64,000 bases of DNA from Achromobacter sp. RTa (GTDB lineage Bacteria; Pseudomonadota; Gammaproteobacteria; Burkholderiales; Burkholderiaceae_B): assembly GCF_000757485.1 (NCBI RefSeq), contig NZ_JPYO01000041.1:186001-250000 (forward strand), read 5' to 3'. The notes beneath the pieces were generated by a model, which saw only the letters and a list, made by a program, of their open reading frames with translations, was not told the DNA's origin and did no database searches. The translations under genes were made by a program, and so were the position numbers. Shown here piece by piece: positions 26,563 through 35,512 of this stretch; position 1 is the stretch's first letter, and each line of letters begins with the position of its first letter.

Positions 26563-27474
26563 ATGGACCGTTTCCAGGAAATGCGGGTGTTCGTGCGCAT
26601 CGCCGAGCGGGGCAGCTTTTCCAAGGCCGCCGAGGATCTGCAGATTCCCCGTCCCACGGTGACCAACCTGATCAAGAGGATGGAGGCGCGGCTGGGCGCC
26701 AGACTGCTTGAGCGCACCACTCGCCAGGTGCGGCTGACGCATGACGGCGAGGCCCACTATCGCCGTTGCGTCCGGCTGCTGGCGGACCTGGAAGAGGCCG
26801 ACGGCGCATTCCTGGACACGGCGCCCAAGGGGCTGTTGCGCGTCAATGCGCAGGGCACGCTGGCCAGGTTCTTCGTGATGCCGGGCCTGCCCGGTTTCCT
26901 GGAGCGCTATCCCGACATCGTGCTGCACCTGGGCGAGGACGACCGCCTGGTGGACCTGGTGCGCGAAGGCGTGGATTGCGTGCTGCGCACGGGGGCCCTG
27001 CAGGACTCATCGCTGGTGGGGCGGCAGATCGCGCTGATGCCGCAGGTGACTGTCGCAAGCCCGGCCTACCTGGCGCGCCGTGGCGAGCCCAGGCGCCTGG
27101 AAGACCTGGAGGAACATTGCGCGGTGGACTACCTGTCCAGCGCGACGGGGCGCAGCCTGCCCCTGGATTTCATGGTGGAGGGGCGCAACGTGCAGGTCCG
27201 GCCGCGAGCCGTGGTCAGCGTCACGGGGGCCGAACTCTACACGGGCGCGGCGCTGGCGGGGCTGGGGCTGGTCCAGGTGCCGCGCTACCGCATCGAACGC
27301 GAACTGGCGGCAGGCGAACTCAGGATCGTGCTGCCCGCCATGCCGCCCGCGCCCATGCCCGTGTCGGTGCTGTACCCGCAGAACCGCCAGGTATCCGCCA
27401 GGCTGCGGGTCTTCACCCAATGGCTGGCGGAGGTGATCGCCCCCGCCTTCGCTCAAACGATCCCCGTGAGGTAG
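26563..27474 (+). CDS. LysR-family regulator (CrgA-like subgroup)
   Basis: 303 residues from the ATG at 26563; a start at 26539 would add eight residues with no ribosome site. Winged HTH 1-60 with MRVFVRIAERGSFSKAAEDL and VTNLIKRMEARLGARLLERT; effector domain 90-295. Divergent from the SDR gene across a 115-base AT-rich gap, the normal arrangement for LysR control of a neighbour. Its last 22 bases overlap the 3' end of the GntP gene on the other strand. Confidence 0.92.
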   Translation: MDRFQEMRVFVRIAERGSFSKAAEDLQIPRPTVTNLIKRMEARLGARLLERTTRQVRLTHDGEAHYRRCVRLLADLEEADGAFLDTAPKGLLRVNAQGTLARFFVMPGLPGFLERYPDIVLHLGEDDRLVDLVREGVDCVLRTGALQDSSLVGRQIALMPQVTVASPAYLARRGEPRRLEDLEEHCAVDYLSSATGRSLPLDFMVEGRNVQVRPRAVVSVTGAELYTGAALAGLGLVQVPRYRIERELAAGELRIVLPAMPPAPMPVSVLYPQNRQVSARLRVFTQWLAEVIAPAFAQTIPVR

Positions 27475-28847
27475 TACACGGCGATCGCCAGGAAGACCGA
27501 CAAGGTGGAGATCATGGTGATGGCGAAGATATCGCCGTAGGACTGGCGGTGCGTAAGGCCGGTCACCGCCAGCAGGGTGATCACCGCACCGTTGTGGGGC
27601 AGCGTGTCCATGCCGCCGCTGGCCATGGCGGCGATCCGGTGCAGCACTTCCATCGGGATGCCCGCCGCGTTGGCGCTGTCGATGAAGGTCTGCGCCATGG
27701 CGGCCAGCGCGATGCTCATGCCGCCCGAGGCCGAGCCGGTGATGCCGGCCAATGACGTCACGGCCACCGCTTCGCCCACCAGCGGATCGGGAATGGCCTT
27801 GAGCGCGTCGGCCACCAGCAGGAAGCCCGGCAGCGCGGCGATGACGCCGCCGAAGCCGTATTCGGCCGCGGTGTTCATCGAGGCCAGCAAGGCGCCCGAG
27901 ACGGCGCTCTTGCTGCCTTCGGCGAAGTGCGCCTTGATGGCCCGGAACGAGAACAGCAGGATGGTGACGATGCCCGCGATCAGCGCGCCCATGACCGCCC
28001 ATAGGGCCACCTGGTCCTCGGCATTGGCGGGCAGCGGCTGGGGCAGGCCGGGCAGCGCCACTTCGGAACCGGCCGGGTACCAGCCCGGGATCGCGCGCGT
28101 CAGCAGGTAGTTGGCCACGCCCACCACGATCAGCGGCAGAAGCGCAACCAGCGGATGATGGTCGCGTTCGCCGGGCGGCGTGGCCGGTTCGTTGCGCAGG
28201 TCCGTGCCATAGGTCTCGCCGGCCGCCGCCGCGCGCTTGCGCCGCCATTCCAGATAGGAGATGCCGGCCGTCAGCGTGAAGGCCGCGCCGATCAGACCCA
28301 GCCAGGGCGCGGCCCAGGTGGTGGTCTCGAAGAACGTGGTGGGGATGATGTTCTGGATCTGCGGCGTGCCGGGCAGGGCGGTCATCGTGAACGTGAACGC
28401 GCCCAGGGCGATCGCGCCAGGCATCAGGCGCTTGGGAATGCCGCCCTGGCGGAACATCTCGGCAGCGAACGGATAGACCGCGAACACCACCACGAAGAGC
28501 GACACGCCGCCGTAGGTCAGCACCGCGCAGACCAGCACGATGGCCATGATGGCGCGTTCGGCGCCGATCAGCCTCAGCACCGCCTGCACGATGGCGCGTG
28601 AGAAACCGGACAGCTCGATCAGCTTGCCGAACACGGCGCCCAGCAGGAAGACGGGGAAGTAGAGCTTGGCGAACCCCGCCATGCGCTCCATGAAGATGCC
28701 CGAGAATACCGGCGCCAGCGCCGAAGGGTCCGTCAACAGCACGGCGCCCATCGCAGCGATGGGCGCGCACAGGATCACGCTATAGCCTCGATACGCCGCC
28801 AGCATCAGAAACGCCAGCGCCGCCACCACGATGAACAATCCGGTCAT
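27453..28847 (-). CDS. GntP-family permease
   Basis: 464-residue inner-membrane symporter of the gluconate/organic-acid family with about 12-14 hydrophobic segments. Recognisable elements are FLLGAVFGKLIELSGFSRAI, the long central TTPGT-like segment MTALPGTPQIQNIIPTTFF, and the C-terminal half GSASGGMSIALAAM with DTLPHNGAVITLL. GntP members carry gluconate, hydroxybutyrate, serine or other small acids; which one is not determined here. The start is 92 bases downstream of the kinase gene on the same strand, so they may be cotranscribed. The 3' end overlaps the LysR gene by 22 bases. Confidence 0.9.
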   Translation of the reverse strand: MTGLFIVVAALAFLMLAAYRGYSVILCAPIAAMGAVLLTDPSALAPVFSGIFMERMAGFAKLYFPVFLLGAVFGKLIELSGFSRAIVQAVLRLIGAERAIMAIVLVCAVLTYGGVSLFVVVFAVYPFAAEMFRQGGIPKRLMPGAIALGAFTFTMTALPGTPQIQNIIPTTFFETTTWAAPWLGLIGAAFTLTAGISYLEWRRKRAAAAGETYGTDLRNEPATPPGERDHHPLVALLPLIVVGVANYLLTRAIPGWYPAGSEVALPGLPQPLPANAEDQVALWAVMGALIAGIVTILLFSFRAIKAHFAEGSKSAVSGALLASMNTAAEYGFGGVIAALPGFLLVADALKAIPDPLVGEAVAVTSLAGITGSASGGMSIALAAMAQTFIDSANAAGIPMEVLHRIAAMASGGMDTLPHNGAVITLLAVTGLTHRQSYGDIFAITMISTLSVFLAIAVYYLTGIV

Positions 28848-28941
28848 TCAGTGCTCCAGGAATGAAGAGATAAGGGGTGAGGGCCTACACCTTACCGCAT
28901 GGAGCTTGCATTCTTGAGGGACGCGAAGTGCCCGCGGCAGG

Positions 28942-29751
28942 TCAGCGGTCCAGCAGCGCCTGGGCCTGCGCGGCGATGTCCAGGTCGATCGCGGCGTCGT
29001 CGCCGTCGTTCAGGAACCAGGCGGCCGACAGCCCGCACCAGGCCACCACCCATTGCAGCAGCCGGCGGCGGTCCAGGCCCGATTGTTCCACCACGATATC
29101 GAGCCTGCGCTCGAAGCAGCCGGGCGCGACGGCCACGGGGGGAACGGGGTCCGCCAGGTCGGGGTTGCAGAAGATGTTGGCGTAATCGAAAGCGCGTTCG
29201 CCGTAGAGGCGCTTGGGGTCGATGACCAGCCAGCCGCGCTCGCCGAAGTCCAGGATATTGTCGTGGTGCACGTCGCCATGCAGCACCGCCAGGTCCCGTT
29301 CGCTGTCGAGCAGGGCGCGGGCGTGGCGGGCGCTGTGCGCCAGGATGCCGCCATGGGCCCGGGCGGTGGGCCACAGGTCCACGAACCACTCTTCCAGCGG
29401 GCGCAGCGCCGGCAAGGGCCTGGCGCGCGGCGCGTGCAGTTCCTTCAACACGTCGCAGATGATGCGCGTGGCTTCGTCGTCGCGGCCATTGCGGGCATAG
29501 CCGGCCAGCGATCGCGCGCCCGTGGCCCGCTCCAGCAGGATGGCGTCGTCGTCGTGGGCCAGCACGCGCGCCGCGCCGTGGCCGTCCCACCAGCGCATCA
29601 GCACGCCGCCTTGCTTTTCGTCCTCTTCGTGGGAGACCTTGAGCATGGCGGGCTGGCCCTCATGCCGCACCGGAAGCAGCCGCGCCGCGTGGGTGACGAT
29701 GGGGGCGCCGTCGGGCGTCAGCTTCCAGCGGGAGAGGTAGGTATCGAACAT
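28942..29751 (-). CDS. APH(6)/hydroxyurea-type kinase-fold phosphotransferase
   Basis: 269 residues from MFDTYLSRWKLTPDG at 29751; a longer frame from 29865 has no similarity to family N-termini. Similar in layout to streptomycin 6-kinases (APH(6)) and hydroxyurea phosphotransferases. Catalytic loop LHGDVHHDNILD holds the Asp and Asn, and the metal-binding Asp is in VIDPKRLYGE. The N-lobe has MLKVSHEEDEKQGG, the ATP-lysine segment. It may confer aminoglycoside resistance or phosphorylate an unrelated metabolite. Chromosomal context gives no sign of mobility. Confidence 0.85.
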   Translation of the reverse strand: MFDTYLSRWKLTPDGAPIVTHAARLLPVRHEGQPAMLKVSHEEDEKQGGVLMRWWDGHGAARVLAHDDDAILLERATGARSLAGYARNGRDDEATRIICDVLKELHAPRARPLPALRPLEEWFVDLWPTARAHGGILAHSARHARALLDSERDLAVLHGDVHHDNILDFGERGWLVIDPKRLYGERAFDYANIFCNPDLADPVPPVAVAPGCFERRLDIVVEQSGLDRRRLLQWVVAWCGLSAAWFLNDGDDAAIDLDIAAQAQALLDR

Positions 29752-29908
29752 GGGCGTGTCGGCGGGGTTCCGGATGCGGGCGATCGGCGTCGGCGGGGAT
29801 GCAATGTGCCTTGATGATAGTCTTGCGCTTACGTGAATGCGGAATTTGTCCTCCAACTCATCCAATCTTCGTTTTCAGAAAAGTGTTCGACCTCGACGCG
29901 GTGCTGGC

Positions 29909-31156
29909 CTAGCCGGAGCGGCACGGCAGTAGCCAGGTGACCGCCGCCGCTACCGCATTGCCCGCCGCGCTGGCGATGATGGGCAGCAGATAGGACCCGC
30001 TGAGGTCGTACGCATGGCCCGCCGCCACCGGGCCGATCAGCGTGCCGAACGCCACGCTGGTGTAGAGCGCGCCGATGATGCCGCTGACGTGGCGTCCGCC
30101 GAAGTAATCCATGACCACCGCTGGCATCAGCGCCACCCAGCCGCCGTAGAACGCGCCGAAGACCAGGGCGAACAGCGCCAGCGTCCAGAACTGGCCGCAG
30201 ACGACCCAAAGCGCGAGCGACGCGGCCATGCCGGCATACATCGTGGCGAGCGAGACGCGCCGGCCCAGGCGGTCGGCCAGCGTGCCCAGCAGGAACCGGC
30301 CCGCCGTGCTGCCCACGCCGACCATGCCCAGCAACAGCACGGCCGGTCCCGGAGCGATGCCATGATCCAGCGCGTACGGGATGAGATGCACGAAGGGCAC
30401 GAAGACGCCGAAGGCGCCGGCCATGCTCGCCAGGTATAGCAGGACGAAAACCTTGCTGCGGATTGCGGCGAGCACGGGCACGCCGCCTGGCTCGGATGCC
30501 GGCGCTGCGCGGGCGGCGGGCGCGGCGTCGCCGTCGGGTTGCTGTCCGAGCTCTTGCGGGGAGTTTTCGACCCAGCGCGCCGCGGCGCAGCCCAGGAGCG
30601 CCACCGCGGCGGCCAGCGCCATATAGGCGGCGCGCCAGCCCCACAGGTCGATCAACGCGGAAGCGAGCGGCGGCACCAGCAGCGTGCCCACGCCGATGCC
30701 GCTGACCGCCAGCCCCGATGCCAGTCCGCGCCGACGCAGGAACCAGCGCTGCACCGCGCCTACGACAGGTACGTAGGCGCAACCCACGCCCAGTCCGACG
30801 CCCAGGCCGTAGGCCACGTAGATCTGCGCCATGCTCTGCGCCGCGCTGGCAAGCGCCAGGCCCAGGGCCAACAGCAGCATGCCTATCCAGGCCATGCGGC
30901 GCGAGCCGTAGCGGTCTGCCAGCGGGCCACTGACCACGCCGAAACCGAAGTAGAGGAAGCCCGCCAGCGAGAATACCAGCGATACCGCTCCACGCGTGGC
31001 GGAGAAGTCGCGCTGCAAGGCGTCGACGAATGCGCTGAATGAGTAGGCGCTGCCGAAGCCCAGAAAAGTGATGGCGAAGGCCGCGGTCACCACCCGCCAG
31101 CCGCGGAAGACCCGGCCGGCGGAGAGCGGTGCGCCGGGTTGCGCATGCATCCTCAT
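29909..31156 (-). CDS. MFS transporter, monocarboxylate/oxalate-formate antiporter-like
   Basis: 415 residues from the ATG at 31156, which follows GAGG with six bases spacing; upstream in-frame codons lie inside the amidase gene. Twelve hydrophobic segments split by a hydrophilic central loop (about 195-225). The loop 2-3 motif is GPLADRYGSRRM and its second-half repeat is GTLADRLGRRVSLA. The start lies 8 bases past the amidase stop, with the ribosome site over that stop, so the two are coupled. It probably imports the amidase substrate or exports its product. Confidence 0.9.
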   Translation of the reverse strand: MRMHAQPGAPLSAGRVFRGWRVVTAAFAITFLGFGSAYSFSAFVDALQRDFSATRGAVSLVFSLAGFLYFGFGVVSGPLADRYGSRRMAWIGMLLLALGLALASAAQSMAQIYVAYGLGVGLGVGCAYVPVVGAVQRWFLRRRGLASGLAVSGIGVGTLLVPPLASALIDLWGWRAAYMALAAAVALLGCAAARWVENSPQELGQQPDGDAAPAARAAPASEPGGVPVLAAIRSKVFVLLYLASMAGAFGVFVPFVHLIPYALDHGIAPGPAVLLLGMVGVGSTAGRFLLGTLADRLGRRVSLATMYAGMAASLALWVVCGQFWTLALFALVFGAFYGGWVALMPAVVMDYFGGRHVSGIIGALYTSVAFGTLIGPVAAGHAYDLSGSYLLPIIASAAGNAVAAAVTWLLPCRSG

Positions 31157-31164
31157 CGTTGGCC

Positions 31165-32589
31165 TCACAACGCCGGCCGGCGCAGGTGCCAGCTTGTCGC
31201 CGACTGGAACGCGGCGCCCAGCCGGAACAGCACAGGCTCGCCCAGATGCGCCGCCACCAGTTGCAGGCCCATCGGCATACCGGCTTCGCACTGGCCGGCG
31301 GGCAGCGTCAGGCAGGGATGGCCTGTCATATCGAACACGCAGGTATAGCGCTGCAAGGCTTCGACCAGCCCGGGCTGCGAGCCGAGCACGCTGACGGCGC
31401 GCAGAGTGAGCGGAGGCATGGGCTGTACCGGTGTCAGCAGCGCGTCGATGTCGGTGAACACGGCGTCGACCCAGCCGCGCAGGGCCATGCGGCGCAACAG
31501 GATGCTCTGGTAGGTCAGGCCCGACAGCGCGCGGCCGGCTTCGATCACCCCTGCAAGCACCGGTCCGTATTCCTGTTTCCTCGAGGGATAGGTGGAGGCG
31601 TGCGCGACCGCGGCTTCCACGGCGCAGAGAGGCGCCCAGTCGCGCACCGCCTGTGCCGCGCTCTCTGACGGGAAGCGCAGGGGCACCAGGGTCGCGCCCA
31701 ACTGTTCGAAAACCTGCATCGCGGCCTCCATCATGCGCTGAGTTTGCGGATCCACGTCCCCGGTGTTCCAGTCCGGATCCACGCCGATCCGCAGGCCGTC
31801 AACCGGGGCTCCGGTCTCCGTGGCGTAGCGCGGCACGGGCGCGTGCAGCGCGGTCGGATCCATTACGTCGGGTCCCGCGATCGCTTCCAGCAGCGCCGCA
31901 GCGTCGGCCGCACTGCGCGCGATGACGCCGGCGTGGTCCAGCGAGGCCGCCAGTTCGAACACGCCGTGGCGGCTGACACGGCCCCATGTCGGCTTGATGC
32001 CGGTCAGCCCGGTGGCGGCGCAGGGCCAGCGGATGGAGCCGCCGGTATCCGAGGCCGTCGCACCGAAGCACAGGCCGGCGGCCGTCGCCACCGCCGATCC
32101 GCTGGAAGAGATGCCGGTCCAGTAATCCGCGTTCCAGGGGTTGAGCGGCGGCGCGACGTCGGGGTGATGGTCGGAGTACGCGCCTTCGGTCATTTGCAGT
32201 TGCCCCAGCAGCACGGCGCCCGCATCGCACAGGCGGTTGGCTACCGTAGCGTCATGGTCGGCGGGTGTTCCGCGGTGGATCGCGGTGCCTGCGGCCGTCG
32301 GCACGCCCTTGCGCCGGAACAGGTCCTTCAGCGCGATGGGGACGCCATGCAGGGGACCCCGGTAGCGTCCCTGGCGTATCTCGTTTTCCGCTGCCTGCGC
32401 TTGCTGCAGCGCGGAGTCCGCGGTCACATGGGCATAGCTGCGCAGGTCGCCGTCCAGGGTCTCGATGCGCCGCAGTTGCGCGCGCGCGATCTCTACCGGC
32501 GAGACCTCGCCCGATCGGATCAGGGCGGCCAACGTCAGCAGGTCGAGTTGGTGGAGGTCGGTTGCCTGGATATTTTCCGTATAGTTCAT
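31165..32589 (-). CDS. amidase signature-family hydrolase
   Basis: 474 residues. The Ser-cisSer-Lys triad is complete: Lys in PIALKDLFRRKG (about 88), cis-Ser in GISSSGSAVATAAG (about 163) and nucleophilic Ser in ATASDTGGSIRWPCA (about 187). Residue order and length fit GatA/aryl-acylamidase relatives, but it is not beside gatB/gatC and so is a catabolic amidase. First gene of an amidase-MFS operon divergent from a LysR gene at 32714. Substrate unknown. Confidence 0.93.
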   Translation of the reverse strand: MNYTENIQATDLHQLDLLTLAALIRSGEVSPVEIARAQLRRIETLDGDLRSYAHVTADSALQQAQAAENEIRQGRYRGPLHGVPIALKDLFRRKGVPTAAGTAIHRGTPADHDATVANRLCDAGAVLLGQLQMTEGAYSDHHPDVAPPLNPWNADYWTGISSSGSAVATAAGLCFGATASDTGGSIRWPCAATGLTGIKPTWGRVSRHGVFELAASLDHAGVIARSAADAAALLEAIAGPDVMDPTALHAPVPRYATETGAPVDGLRIGVDPDWNTGDVDPQTQRMMEAAMQVFEQLGATLVPLRFPSESAAQAVRDWAPLCAVEAAVAHASTYPSRKQEYGPVLAGVIEAGRALSGLTYQSILLRRMALRGWVDAVFTDIDALLTPVQPMPPLTLRAVSVLGSQPGLVEALQRYTCVFDMTGHPCLTLPAGQCEAGMPMGLQLVAAHLGEPVLFRLGAAFQSATSWHLRRPAL

Positions 32590-32677
32590 CTATTCTTTAT
32601 CCATCATGTTTTCGTCACGCGGCTGGCCAAATTAATATTTGATAGACGCGCCGACAAGCTATGATTTCTATTCAATT

Positions 32678-32698
32678 TAAATTAGAAAAACTAAATTA
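32678..32698. promoter_or_regulatory. candidate LysR site between amidase and LysR genes
   Basis: Arms TAAATTAG (32678-32685) and CTAAATTA (32691-32698) pair at 7 of 8 positions around AAAAA. They lie 15 bases upstream of the LysR start in a strongly AT-rich gap. Spacing fits a dyad site for autoregulation; binding is inferred. Confidence 0.35.
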
Positions 32699-32713
32699 TT
32701 AATTTCTTCGGAT

Positions 32714-33610
32714 ATGGCCATTCCGCGACTGCCTCCGCTCAACGCGCTGCGTGCCTTCGAGGCCGCGGCCCGCCATCTGTCCGTGAAGGGCGCTGCGCAG
32801 GAACTGTGCGTGACGCCCGGCGCGGTCAGCCAGATGATCAAGTCGTTGGAGCAGCATCTGGGCGTAGCGCTGTTTCTGCGCGTGAACCGCGGCATCCAAC
32901 TGACGGATGCCGGCCGTGGCTTTCTGCCGCCGGTGCGCAACGCCTTCCGCCAGATCCTGGCCGCGTCCGCCCGCATCGCCCTGCCGCCCGAGAGCCGGGT
33001 GCTCACGGTCAGCACTACCGCGTTCTTCGCGTCGGCCTGGCTGATCCCCAGGTTGCATGATTTCCATGCCCGCCATCCGGAGATCGACCTGCAGATCGTC
33101 ACCAGCAACGCGCTGGCGACTTTCGGCCGGGGCGGCGCGGACATCGCCATCCGCCACGGACTGGGCCATTATGCGGGGCTGCAAAGCGAGCACCTGCTGA
33201 CCGTGGAAGTCGTGCCGGTGGCGTCGGCCGCGCTCGCGGCGAAGCTGGGAATGCCGGCCGACGCGCGGGAATTGCTGCGTTGGCCGCGCGTGCACGATGA
33301 AGCGCGCAACGGCTGGCAGTTGTGGTTGGCGGCGCAGGGCGTGGAGGACGCGGATACGCCGAGAGGGCCCGCCTTCGATGATGGCGGCCTGCTGCTGCAG
33401 GCCGTTCTTGCGGGCCAGGGCGCGGGCCTGTTGCCCGCGGCGATGGTGCAGGATGAAGTGGCAGCCGGACGTCTGGTCCGGCTCGCGGGCAACGCCTGGC
33501 TGGAGGAGTTTGGCTACTACCTGGTATGGCCAGGCAGGGTCGGCTTGCAGGAGAAGGCGCGGGTGTTCCGGGATTGGCTGCTGGGAAGCGGCTTGGGAGC
33601 GCCTGCCTGA
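32714..33610 (+). CDS. LysR-family regulator (GcvA-like)
   Basis: 298 residues. The N-terminal PLNALRAFEAAARHLSVKGAAQEL and VTPGAVSQMIKSLEQHLGV match the GcvA/AmpR-type HTH closely. The effector domain runs from about 92 to 290. Divergent from the amidase-MFS operon, which it probably regulates. Its stop is 4 bases from the convergent Nudix gene end. The ribosome site is weak (CGGAT close to the ATG). Confidence 0.92.
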   Translation: MAIPRLPPLNALRAFEAAARHLSVKGAAQELCVTPGAVSQMIKSLEQHLGVALFLRVNRGIQLTDAGRGFLPPVRNAFRQILAASARIALPPESRVLTVSTTAFFASAWLIPRLHDFHARHPEIDLQIVTSNALATFGRGGADIAIRHGLGHYAGLQSEHLLTVEVVPVASAALAAKLGMPADARELLRWPRVHDEARNGWQLWLAAQGVEDADTPRGPAFDDGGLLLQAVLAGQGAGLLPAAMVQDEVAAGRLVRLAGNAWLEEFGYYLVWPGRVGLQEKARVFRDWLLGSGLGAPA

Positions 33611-33614
33611 AGCG

Positions 33615-34058
33615 TTACGGCGCGGCGCACGACAGGGCCGCCGCCTTGCGCGCCAGTTCGGCCACGCCGAAGCTGGTCGCCAGGGAGTGCCCGTCCAGCG
33701 CTTCCAGCGGCACCCAGCGGGCTTCGGCGGCGTCGTCGCCCGCGACCGGCTCGCCGGACTGCCAACGGCACAGCACCGCGATCAGGATGTAGTGGCGGCG
33801 CAGCGCGCCCGCGTCGTCGCGGTCGAAGACGTCTACGGCGTCGAACACCTGCAAAGGCTCGGCGCGCACCCCCGTTTCCTCCAGCAGTTCGCGCGCCGTG
33901 GCGGCTTCGAAGCGCTCGCCCGCGTCGATCTTGCCGCCCGGGAAGGCCCAGCGGCCCGCGTCGGGCGGATTGGCGCGGCGCACCAGCAGCACGTGGCCAT
34001 CGCGGACCACGGCGGCGATCGTTGCGGGAATGGGGCGCTGCGGTTGAGAAGTGGACAT
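33615..34058 (-). CDS. Nudix hydrolase
   Basis: 147 residues. The Nudix box is complete at about 41-63: GGKIDAGERF leading to ARELLEETGV, with the REXXEE metal ligands. The N-terminal PIPATIAAVVRDGHVLLVRR strand pair is typical of MutT/ADP-ribose-type members. Cytosolic, probably removing or recycling nucleoside diphosphate derivatives; substrate not determined. Convergent with the LysR gene. Confidence 0.93.
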   Translation of the reverse strand: MSTSQPQRPIPATIAAVVRDGHVLLVRRANPPDAGRWAFPGGKIDAGERFEAATARELLEETGVRAEPLQVFDAVDVFDRDDAGALRRHYILIAVLCRWQSGEPVAGDDAAEARWVPLEALDGHSLATSFGVAELARKAAALSCAAP

Positions 34059-34123
34059 GCGTGTCTCCGAGTGGGCAGCCTCTAGCGTACGCCATGATGC
34101 GCGGCACAGGCGGCGCCCCGGGG

Positions 34124-34146
34124 GCCCGGGCGGCGTCCGCCCGGGC
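34124..34146 (-). terminator. strong hairpin after the binding-protein gene
   Basis: Perfect 10-base stem GCCCGGGCGG (34124-34133) with CCGCCCGGGC (34137-34146) around CGT. It lies eight bases past the stop of the minus-strand binding-protein gene. No U-tract follows, so termination may need Rho or be inefficient. Confidence 0.5.
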
Positions 34147-34153
34147 TTGCGCG

Positions 34154-35407
34154 CTACTTCTTCACCAGCGGGCAGGTGGACTTGGACAGCGGCATGAAGG
34201 CCTGGTCGCCCGGCAGGGTGGCTACCAGTTTGTAGTAGTCCCAGGGCCGCTTGGATTCGGACGGCTGCTTGACCTCGAACAGGTACATATCGTGGACCAT
34301 CCGGCCGTCTTCGCGGATGCGGCCGTTGGTGGCGAAGAAGTCGTTGATCGGCGTGGCCTTCATTTGTTTCATCACGGCGGCGGGTTCATCCGTGCCCGCG
34401 GCCTGCACGGCCTTCAGGTAGTGCATCACGGACGAATAGGTGCCGGCCTGGCTCATATTGGGCATTTTCTTGAGCTTGTCGTAGTAGCGCTGCGACCAGG
34501 CGCGGGTCTGGTCGTTCATGTCCCAGTAGAAGGCTTCGGTCAGGGTCAGGCCCGCGGCGGCTTCCAGGCCGATGGCGTGGATGTCGTTGATGTACAGGAG
34601 CAGCCCGGCCATTTTCTGGCCGCCTTTGGTCAGGCCGAATTCGCTGGCGGCCTTGATGGCGTTGACGGTGTCGCCGCCCGCGTTGGCCAGGCCCACGATC
34701 TGCGCCCGGCTGGCCTGGGCCTGCAGCAGGTACGAGGCGAAGTCGCTGGAGCCCAGGGGGTGGCGGGATGCGCCCAGCACCGTGCCGCCGTTGGCTTTCA
34801 CCACGTCTGTCGCCGACGCTTGCAGCGTGTGGCCGAACGCGTAGTCGGCCGTCAGGAAGTACCAGCTCTTGCCGCCTTGCTCGACGGTGGCGCGCGCGGT
34901 GGTGTTGGCCAGCGACCAGGTGTCGTACGTGTAATGCACGGAATAGGGCGAGCACAGGTCGTTGGTGATGCGTTCGGTGCCGGGGCCGCTGAAGACCACG
35001 ATCTTCTTCTTTTCCCGGGCAACCTCCAGCACGGCGAGGGCGGGAGCGGACCCCGCCACGTCCATGATGGCGTCGACCTGCCGGGTGTCGTACCACTCGC
35101 GCGCCTTGGCGGCGGCGATGTCGGCCTTGTTCTGGTGGTCCACCACCATCAGGTCTATCTTCTTGCCCAGCACCTTGCCGCCGAAATCGGCGATGGCCAT
35201 TTCGGCGGCGGTGGCGCTGCCTTTGCCGGTCACGTCGGCATAGATGCCGCTCATGTCCAGGATCAGGCCCAGGCGGACCACGTCGTCGGAGATCGCCGCG
35301 GGCTGCGCCGGCGCTGCGTTGGCTGCGGCGGCGAGGGTGGCGGCGGACAAGAGGGCAAGCGTGCTGCGCAACTGCAGGGACATCCGGGGTGTTCCGGGGC
35401 ATTTCAT
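34154..35407 (-). CDS. branched-chain-amino-acid-type ABC substrate-binding protein (orphan)
   Basis: 417 residues, periplasmic type 1 binding fold. Signal peptide about 9-31 (MSLQLRSTLALL through AAANA). Mature start ISDDVVRLGLILDMSGIYADV, then GKGSATAAEMAIADFGGKVLGK and the hinge-region SWYFLTADYAFGHTLQ. The ATG at 35407 has AAGGAG eight bases upstream. Last gene of the cyclase-ligase-GntR operon. No permease or ATPase genes are adjacent, so it must share a Liv importer encoded elsewhere (perhaps that at 59214-62678; inference). Confidence 0.9.
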   Translation of the reverse strand: MKCPGTPRMSLQLRSTLALLSAATLAAAANAAPAQPAAISDDVVRLGLILDMSGIYADVTGKGSATAAEMAIADFGGKVLGKKIDLMVVDHQNKADIAAAKAREWYDTRQVDAIMDVAGSAPALAVLEVAREKKKIVVFSGPGTERITNDLCSPYSVHYTYDTWSLANTTARATVEQGGKSWYFLTADYAFGHTLQASATDVVKANGGTVLGASRHPLGSSDFASYLLQAQASRAQIVGLANAGGDTVNAIKAASEFGLTKGGQKMAGLLLYINDIHAIGLEAAAGLTLTEAFYWDMNDQTRAWSQRYYDKLKKMPNMSQAGTYSSVMHYLKAVQAAGTDEPAAVMKQMKATPINDFFATNGRIREDGRMVHDMYLFEVKQPSESKRPWDYYKLVATLPGDQAFMPLSKSTCPLVKK

Positions 35408-35512
35408 GGCGGGTCTCCTTTTTTGCCGGATCTTTTCGGATACTGCGGGAGGCGCCTCGGGGCTTGCTGCGGCGCTCTGTTATCGGGGAAAACGGGCGGG
35501 GCGTAGCGCGCT

